From Anaerolineae bacterium (GTDB lineage Bacteria; Chloroflexota; Anaerolineae; UBA1429), in the NCBI GenBank assembly GCA_007123335.1, contig SKLG01000323.1, positions 1 to 6,203 of the forward strand: a stretch of 6,203 nucleotides of DNA, written 5' to 3'. Under the pieces are notes generated by a model, which did not search any database, was not told where the DNA came from, and worked only from the letters and a program-made list of their open reading frames with translations. The stretch's first letter is position 1. Each line of letters opens with the position of its first letter. The position numbers and the translations under genes are program-made. Shown piece by piece: positions 1 to 4,035 of the stretch.

Positions 1-547
1 CCAGTACTTTTGTGTCGGGCTCGGTGACATCGAGCACGGCGTCGACGACATCGACGTCGTCCCAGGGATCTGGGCGGTGCAGGCGCAGCTTGACGGCGCG
101 AAATCCCAGGTCCAGGATCTTGGCGACATGTTCGGCCATCTCGTCGGGGTCCATAAGCCGGCTGGTAGCGGCATATACAGGCACTCGGTCGGTAACAGCG
201 CCCAGTAGTTTGTAAACGGGCAGCCCCGCCGCCTTGCCGATGAGGTCCCACAGGGAGATCTCGATGCCCGAGCCGCCGCAGCCGCTGTTCCCGGAACGGC
301 GGCCACTCATCTTGTTTTCAAAGAACGCTTCGACGAAAAAGGGATCATAGCCGATCAGCCCTTGCAGATCGGTATAGCCCGTATCCGGCCCGTAACCGAC
401 AAGGCCTTGATCGGTATATACCTTGTAGAAGGAGAACTCGATAGATGTGGCCGGGGTGGCCTTTGGGCCTCGCCACGCGGCCAGCCATGGCTCTGGCAGA
501 GGGACGGGCTCTTTGGAGCGCAGAATCTCGACTCTGGTGATCCTCAT
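1..547 (-). CDS. Mandelate racemase/muconate lactonizing enzyme family protein (enolase superfamily), N-terminal part, cut by window edge
   Basis: The minus strand reads open from ATG at 547-545 to the left edge, giving 182 residues with no stop. The N-terminal capping domain (MRITRVEILRSKEPVPLPEP, then a Trp-rich segment at 21-26) is typical of enolase-superfamily acid-sugar dehydratases and racemases. The hallmark helix is present at residues 93-116 (SGIEISLWDLIGKAAGLPVY, then KLLGA). The barrel begins around residue 122, and K153-L-R155 sits where the family has its Lys-x-Lys catalytic motif. The metal-binding Asp/Glu residues would lie beyond the edge. The start is supported by AGGAGGG nine bases upstream. 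Family members use Mg2+ to abstract a proton alpha to a carboxylate, usually on sugar acids; the substrate cannot be predicted here. The gene is divergent from hsp20 and probably unrelated to the lon unit. Family assignment is secure. Confidence 0.93.
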   Translation of the reverse strand, partial: MRITRVEILRSKEPVPLPEPWLAAWRGPKATPATSIEFSFYKVYTDQGLVGYGPDTGYTDLQGLIGYDPFFVEAFFENKMSGRRSGNSGCGGSGIEISLWDLIGKAAGLPVYKLLGAVTDRVPVYAATSRLMDPDEMAEHVAKILDLGFRAVKLRLHRPDPWDDVDVVDAVLDVTEPDTKVL

Positions 548-556
548 CGCGATGAA

Positions 557-563
557 CCCTCCT
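557..563 (-). promoter_or_regulatory. Shine-Dalgarno site of the MR/MLE gene
   Basis: On the minus strand this reads AGGAGGG, nine bases before the ATG at 547-545. It is a near-perfect ribosome binding site and decides the start of the truncated enolase-superfamily gene. Confidence 0.85.
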
Positions 564-599
564 GTTCGAATGCGTCGGCGCACACGGATCCTGGTACGC

Positions 600-628
600 A
601 GTGTGGACGCGCCTACGGAGATTGTCAA
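600..628 (-). promoter_or_regulatory. Candidate promoter of the MR/MLE gene
   Basis: The minus strand carries a perfect TTGACA (628-623), a 17-bp spacer and CACACT (605-600) as a weak -10 box. A second candidate for the same direction lies further upstream: TTGATA (694-689), a 16-bp spacer and CATTAT (672-667). Either could drive the gene starting at 547. The -35 box of the first is the stronger element and its -10 box is poor. Confidence 0.4.
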
Positions 629-650
629 GCGCATTGCAAGGGTCCATCAT

Positions 651-684
651 TTGGGTTAATTGGACAATAATGGTACACTATAAC
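651..684 (+). promoter_or_regulatory. Candidate hsp20 promoter region
   Basis: Two overlapping readings are possible. One is TTGGGT (651-656), a 17-bp spacer and TACACT (674-679) with an extended TG at 671-672. The other is TTAATT (656-661), a 17-bp spacer and TATAAC (679-684). The AT-rich stretch 650-710 stands out from the GC-rich surroundings. A short inverted repeat, ATAAC-GG-GTTAT (680-691), overlaps the -10 area and could be an operator. No CIRCE (HrcA) or HAIR (HspR) element is visible. A minus-strand promoter candidate overlaps the same bases, so expression of the divergent pair may be linked. Confidence 0.4.
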
Positions 685-726
685 GGGTTATCAAGGAATA
701 CGGTTACATACTCTCCGACCACAACT

Positions 727-731
727 GGGAG
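727..731 (+). promoter_or_regulatory. Shine-Dalgarno site of hsp20
   Basis: GGGAG lies eight bases before the ATG at 740 but only two bases before the ATG at 734. The spacing favours 740 as the true start. CTCC at 713-716 could pair with GGAG (728-731) and partly mask the site. Confidence 0.6.
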
Positions 732-739
732 CGATGTCC

Positions 740-1249
740 ATGAGCTCAGAGGATCGTCTCGTTCTTACTGGCCGGGTGCCGCGCAGGTCTCGCGGCAGGG
801 CACAATCGTCGCAGCCCGAGTATGATTTGTATTATGTGCGTATGCAGCGTATGTGGCATCCGCCCACTGATGTCTATGAGGCTGAGAATGTCGTCGTGGT
901 CAAGGTCGAGATCGCAGGTATGGATGAGGAGGATCTGGACATCTCTTTTGCCGACCGAAGGCTCGTGATTAGCGGCAACCGACTTGATCGGGCGTCCTAT
1001 GGAGCTGCCGCTGACCATAACCACGAGGTTCCTGACGAGCCGCTTCCTGACGGCGAAGCCAAAGTGACGTACCATAACATGGAGATCCACTATGGCGAGT
1101 TTCGCAGCGAGGTGCAGATCAACATGCCGATAGATAAGGCCGAGATTAGCGCCAACTATCGGGATGGCTTTTTGTACGTCACCTTGTCCAAGCCCAAGAC
1201 GCATCGTGTGCCGATCAGCGTTTCTGATGAGAGCAAATCCGACGCGTGA
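740..1249 (+). CDS. Small heat-shock protein, Hsp20/alpha-crystallin family
   Basis: This gene encodes 169 residues; an upstream ATG at 734 would add two. Small heat-shock proteins are ATP-independent holdases that assemble into oligomers and keep unfolding proteins soluble in the cytoplasm. A charged N-terminal arm (1-38) is followed by the alpha-crystallin domain at about 39-151. That domain opens with WHPPTDVYE and VKVEIAGM, continues with RRLVISGNR, YGEFR at 118-122, and ends in the diagnostic A138-x4-G143-x-L145 motif (ANYRDGFLYVTL). The tail has hydrophobic I/V-x-I/V anchors (V157-P-I159 and I159-S-V161) used for oligomer contacts. The loop after the ISGNR strand (about 82-112) is long, Asp/Glu/Pro-rich and contains HNH. 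The start was chosen from the spacing of GGGAG. lon lies downstream in the same direction but has its own promoter. The family call is firm; the client range is unknown. Confidence 0.95.
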   Translation: MSSEDRLVLTGRVPRRSRGRAQSSQPEYDLYYVRMQRMWHPPTDVYEAENVVVVKVEIAGMDEEDLDISFADRRLVISGNRLDRASYGAAADHNHEVPDEPLPDGEAKVTYHNMEIHYGEFRSEVQINMPIDKAEISANYRDGFLYVTLSKPKTHRVPISVSDESKSDA

Positions 1250-1276
1250 TGAGATGCATATCCTGCTCCGTCGGCA

Positions 1277-1306
1277 CGAGAGGACATAGAGATCGATAGT
1301 CTCTCG
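1277..1306 (+). repeat. Inverted repeat between hsp20 and lon, no T-tract
   Basis: CGAGAG (1277-1282) and CTCTCG (1301-1306) are perfect complements around an 18-base loop. A nested AGAGA/TCTCT pair is at 1288-1292 and 1300-1304. It sits 28 bases after the hsp20 stop and just before the lon promoter. No run of T follows, so it is a poor intrinsic terminator; it might be an operator or chance. Confidence 0.3.
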
Positions 1307-1316
1307 CGCGCGGGTG

Positions 1317-1345
1317 TTGACAGCAGACGACGGCTCGACGATACT
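1317..1345 (+). promoter_or_regulatory. Promoter of lon, sigma-70 type
   Basis: A perfect TTGACA (1317-1322), a 17-bp spacer and GATACT (1340-1345) match the housekeeping consensus well. Transcription would begin near 1352, leaving a leader of about 85 bases before lon. It is the best promoter in the window and probably serves lon and the two genes after it. No heat-shock sigma consensus or CIRCE operator is seen, so any stress control may act through the inverted repeat in the leader. Confidence 0.65.
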
Positions 1346-1364
1346 ATATAGACATGAGCGGATT

Positions 1365-1404
1365 GCCCGAACGTTACGCAGAATGCAGCATGCGACGTTC
1401 GGGT
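1365..1404 (+). repeat. Strong inverted repeat/hairpin in the lon 5' leader
   Basis: CCCGAACGT (1366-1374) is perfectly complementary to ACGTTCGGG (1395-1403), and G1365/T1404 adds a wobble pair. After a two-base bulge (TA, 1375-1376), CGCA (1377-1380) pairs with TGCG (1391-1394), leaving a ten-base loop. This gives about 13 pairs. Only three T residues follow, so it is not a classic terminator. It lies between the inferred start of transcription and the lon ribosome binding site. It could be an RNA structure (attenuator, stability element) or a DNA site for a dimeric repressor. Confidence 0.6.
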
Positions 1405-1422
1405 TTCATGAGATATACCCTC

Positions 1423-1428
1423 GGGGGA
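1423..1428 (+). promoter_or_regulatory. Shine-Dalgarno site supporting the GTG start of lon
   Basis: GGGGGA ends nine bases before GTG 1438, good spacing for that start. Alternative in-frame starts are ATG 1444, which is too far away, and ATG 1459, which has GGAGA only three bases upstream. Confidence 0.55.
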
Positions 1429-1437
1429 TGAACGAAA

Positions 1438-4035
1438 GTGCGTATGGAATGGAGATCTATGGATTTATCGGATCGATTTAGTGAAGAGACGATACAAGAA
1501 ACGGAGGACGCCCAAAGCCAATTTGAAGGACCCCGTGTTCCGTCCGAGCTCCCCATCCTTCCCCTGAGAAACACCGTCGTCTTTCCGAACACCATCCTAC
1601 CCCTCGTCGTGCAACGGCCGCGCTCCGTGCGCCTGGTGGATGACGTCGTGGTGGCCGATCGTCTTGTGGCTCTGGTGGGCATGCCAGACCCCGAGATTGA
1701 GGATCCGCGCCCCGGCGATGTCTTTACCACAGGCACCATGGCGATGATCCATCGTCTGGTTCGTGCCCCAGATGATACGCTACACATCATCGTCCAGGGT
1801 CTGGAGCGGGTGGAGATCACCCACTTTACGCAGGCTGATCCCTATATGCGCGGTCAGGTTGAGCCTCGACCCGAGACCGTCGAAGAGTCGGTCGAGATGG
1901 AGGCGTTGATCCGGCACATCGGCGATCTCTTTGAGAAGCTGGTGAGCCTGGCGCCCTATATCCCCGATGATGTGGTGACCAATGTCCTTGAAACCGAGGA
2001 TCCTCTGCAACTGGCCTATATGGTCGCCACGAGCACACGGATGGACGTATCCACCCGCCAGGATATCCTGGAATCGGATAGCGCGGCTGACAAGCTGCGT
2101 ACCTTGGTGGGGGTGCTCACTCGTGAAGTGGACGTGCTAGAGCTGGGTAAAAAGATCCAGACCGATGCGCAGAGTGGCATCGAGCAGGTGCAGCGCGAGT
2201 ATTTCCTGCGTGAGCAGTTAAAGGCGATCCAGCGCGAGTTGGGCGAAGAGGACGAGCACGCAATAGAAATCGGAAGTCTCGAACAAAAGATCACCGAGGC
2301 GGGCATGCCCGAGGAGGCCGAAAAGGAGGCGCTGCGTGAGCTGGATCGAATGGCTTCTCTGCCCACCGCCGCCGCCGAGTATGGGGTGATTCGCACCTAT
2401 CTCACCTGGCTTACCGAGTTGCCCTGGCAACAAGCCACTAGCGACAAGCTGGATGTGACCGAGGCCCGACAGGTCCTTGATGAAGATCACTATGATCTTA
2501 AAGAGATCAAGGATCGCATCATCGAGTATCTGGCGGTGAGAAAACTGCGGGCTTTAGGGCGAACGCGGGAGGGCGAGCGTGCCTCGCTCCTTCAGGTCGC
2601 CGAGGATACGACGGATGGTAAAGGGGCAGAAGCTCCCTCGTCAGATGGGGAGGGAGCCTCGGTGGATCCTTATCTGCGGCCCGAGCGCGAAGGCGCTATC
2701 CTCTGTTTCGTCGGGCCCCCAGGTGTGGGCAAGACCTCACTGGGCCGTTCCATCGCCAGATCCATGGGACGACGATTCATTCGCCAATCGCTGGGCGGTG
2801 TGCACGACGAAGCCGAGATACGCGGTCATCGCCGAACCTATATCGGCGCCATGCCCGGCCGCATCATGCAGGCTATTCGTCGCGTGGGCTCGCGCAACCC
2901 GGTCTTTATGCTCGACGAAGTGGACAAGATCGGCTCTGACTTTCGCGGGGATCCCTCCTCGGCTCTGCTCGAAGTGCTCGATCCTGAGCAGAATCGAGAG
3001 TTCCGCGACCACTATTTGGATGTGCCATTCGATCTCTCGCAGGTGATGTTTATCACGACAGCTAATGTCCTGGAAACCATCCCCGCTCCACTGCGTGATC
3101 GTATGGAGATCCTCCAGCTCTCGGGCTATACCGAAGGGGAAAAGGTAGCCATCGCCGAAGGATATCTGGTGCCGCGTCAGATCCGTGAAAATGGGTTATT
3201 ACCGGATGAGATCGCGTTCCAGCGCGAGGCGTTGCAGCGCATCATCCGTGACTATACCCGTGAGGCGGGCGTGCGCGAGCTAGAGCGACAGATTGGCACG
3301 GTCTGTCGCAAGGTCGCGACCGAGGTGGCTGCGGCTATCGATGATCAGAATGGCGACATATCTCAAGCCGGCACGCGGCTGATTACACCCGAGGCGGTGA
3401 CCGACTTGTTGGGCAAGCCGATCTATTTCTATGAGGTGGCCGAGCGGACACAGATTCCCGGCGTGGCCACCGGGTTGGCATGGACGCCCACTGGCGGTGA
3501 CATCCTCTTTATCGAGGCGACCAAGATGCGCGGCAGCAAGGGTTTCACCATCACAGGCCAGTTGGGCGAGGTGATGCGCGAATCTGCGCAGGCCGCCCTG
3601 AGCTATGTGCGCGCCAAGGCCGCGGATCTCGGCATCGATGAAGAGGCCTTTGAAAAGCTGGACATTCACCTGCATGTCCCCGCTGGCGCTATCCCCAAGG
3701 ATGGCCCCTCAGCGGGCGTGTCCATGGCGACGGCGCTGGCTTCGCTGCTCAAGGGCGTGCCCGTGGACAGTCGCGTGGGCATGACCGGCGAGATCACCTT
3801 GCGCGGCCAGGTGTTGCCTGTGGGCGGCATCAAGGAAAAGGTTCTGGCCGCCCATCGCGCTGGGCTCGAGATCGTCTGCCTGCCCAAGCGTAATGAAAAA
3901 GATTTGGACGATATTCCAGAGGACGTGCGCAACAGGATCACATTTGTCCTGGTGGACCGCGTGGAGCAGGTCTTTGACACGGCCCTGAACGATGTAGAGG
4001 GAAAAACTAGTGTCAAGAGGAAGAAGAGGAAATAG
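1438..4035 (+). CDS. lon: ATP-dependent LonA protease
   Basis: A complete 865-residue LonA, slightly longer than the usual 770-820. Lon unfolds and degrades misfolded and selected regulatory proteins as a cytoplasmic hexamer. The N-terminal substrate-binding domain spans about 38-231 (LPILPLRNTVVFPNTILPL), followed by a coiled-coil/helical region to about 365 (REYFLREQLKAIQRELGE). In the AAA+ module are Walker A GPPGVGKT (426-433), the pore loop YIGAM (468-472), Walker B VFMLDE (489-494), sensor-1 N543, a candidate arginine finger in PLRDRME (551-557) and sensor-2 R613 in GVRELER. The protease domain spans about 664-855, with the catalytic dyad S758 (KDGPSAG) and K799 (GGIKEK). All catalytic residues are intact. 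Oddities are an acidic Gly/Ser-rich insertion at 371-418 and a basic tail (SVKRKKRK). The start is GTG with GGGGGA; ATG 1459 is the main alternative. The last 26 bases overlap the next gene. Confidence 0.98.
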   Translation: MRMEWRSMDLSDRFSEETIQETEDAQSQFEGPRVPSELPILPLRNTVVFPNTILPLVVQRPRSVRLVDDVVVADRLVALVGMPDPEIEDPRPGDVFTTGTMAMIHRLVRAPDDTLHIIVQGLERVEITHFTQADPYMRGQVEPRPETVEESVEMEALIRHIGDLFEKLVSLAPYIPDDVVTNVLETEDPLQLAYMVATSTRMDVSTRQDILESDSAADKLRTLVGVLTREVDVLELGKKIQTDAQSGIEQVQREYFLREQLKAIQRELGEEDEHAIEIGSLEQKITEAGMPEEAEKEALRELDRMASLPTAAAEYGVIRTYLTWLTELPWQQATSDKLDVTEARQVLDEDHYDLKEIKDRIIEYLAVRKLRALGRTREGERASLLQVAEDTTDGKGAEAPSSDGEGASVDPYLRPEREGAILCFVGPPGVGKTSLGRSIARSMGRRFIRQSLGGVHDEAEIRGHRRTYIGAMPGRIMQAIRRVGSRNPVFMLDEVDKIGSDFRGDPSSALLEVLDPEQNREFRDHYLDVPFDLSQVMFITTANVLETIPAPLRDRMEILQLSGYTEGEKVAIAEGYLVPRQIRENGLLPDEIAFQREALQRIIRDYTREAGVRELERQIGTVCRKVATEVAAAIDDQNGDISQAGTRLITPEAVTDLLGKPIYFYEVAERTQIPGVATGLAWTPTGGDILFIEATKMRGSKGFTITGQLGEVMRESAQAALSYVRAKAADLGIDEEAFEKLDIHLHVPAGAIPKDGPSAGVSMATALASLLKGVPVDSRVGMTGEITLRGQVLPVGGIKEKVLAAHRAGLEIVCLPKRNEKDLDDIPEDVRNRITFVLVDRVEQVFDTALNDVEGKTSVKRKKRK
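2548..2691 (+). other. Lon insertion before Walker A (residues 371-418)
   Basis: In typical LonA proteins only about five residues separate the end of the helix (EYLAV-x-x-L) from the strand leading to Walker A (GPILC-x-x-GPPGVGKT). Here 48 residues lie between VRKL and GAILCFVGPPG, an excess of about 43. The insert is Asp/Glu/Gly/Ser-rich (e.g. AEDTTDGKGAEAPSSDGEG), flanked by Arg-containing stretches, and is probably a flexible surface loop. The reading frame and codon style are unchanged, so it is part of the protein and not a frameshift. The family comparison is from memory of the E. coli and B. subtilis sequences. Confidence 0.7.
3996..4002 (+). promoter_or_regulatory. Shine-Dalgarno site inside lon for the PHP/AlbA_2 gene
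   Basis: AGAGGGA ends seven bases before GTG 4010, inside the lon coding region. An in-frame TAG at 3995-3997 closes the frame just upstream, so GTG 4010 is the earliest clear start. A weaker alternative is ATG 4055, with AGAG seven bases upstream and AAGGA fourteen bases upstream. Confidence 0.5.

Noticed and set aside
362..670. Plus-strand open frames over the start of the enolase-superfamily gene
   Set aside because: The minus strand carries an unmistakable MR/MLE N-terminus with an excellent ribosome binding site; the plus-strand frames are shadows.
660..684. TTGGAC (660-665) with TATAAC (679-684) as an hsp20 promoter
   Set aside because: The spacer is only 13 bp, too short for a sigma-70 promoter; alternatives with 17-bp spacers exist.
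548..739. CIRCE (HrcA) or HAIR (HspR) heat-shock operator upstream of hsp20
   Set aside because: Neither TTAGCACTC/GAGTGCTAA nor CTTGAGT/ACTCAAG can be found here or before lon.
746..1204. Minus-strand open frame of 152 codons opposite hsp20
   Set aside because: It is antisense to the alpha-crystallin domain with no supporting signal.
1277..1306. Intrinsic terminator after hsp20
   Set aside because: The stem is only six pairs with an 18-base loop, and no T-tract follows.
1366..1403. LexA/SOS box made of the GAAC and GTTC halves in the lon leader
   Set aside because: Gram-positive-type LexA boxes have the halves four bases apart; here they are more than 20 bases apart.
1428..1481. Seventeen-codon frame from ATG 1428 overlapping the lon start
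   Set aside because: It has no properly spaced ribosome binding site (the G-run abuts the ATG), overlaps lon in another frame and is short enough to be chance.
2579..3046. Plus-strand open frame of 155 codons within lon
   Set aside because: It runs in another frame through the Lon Walker A/B region, whose conserved motifs leave no doubt about the real frame.
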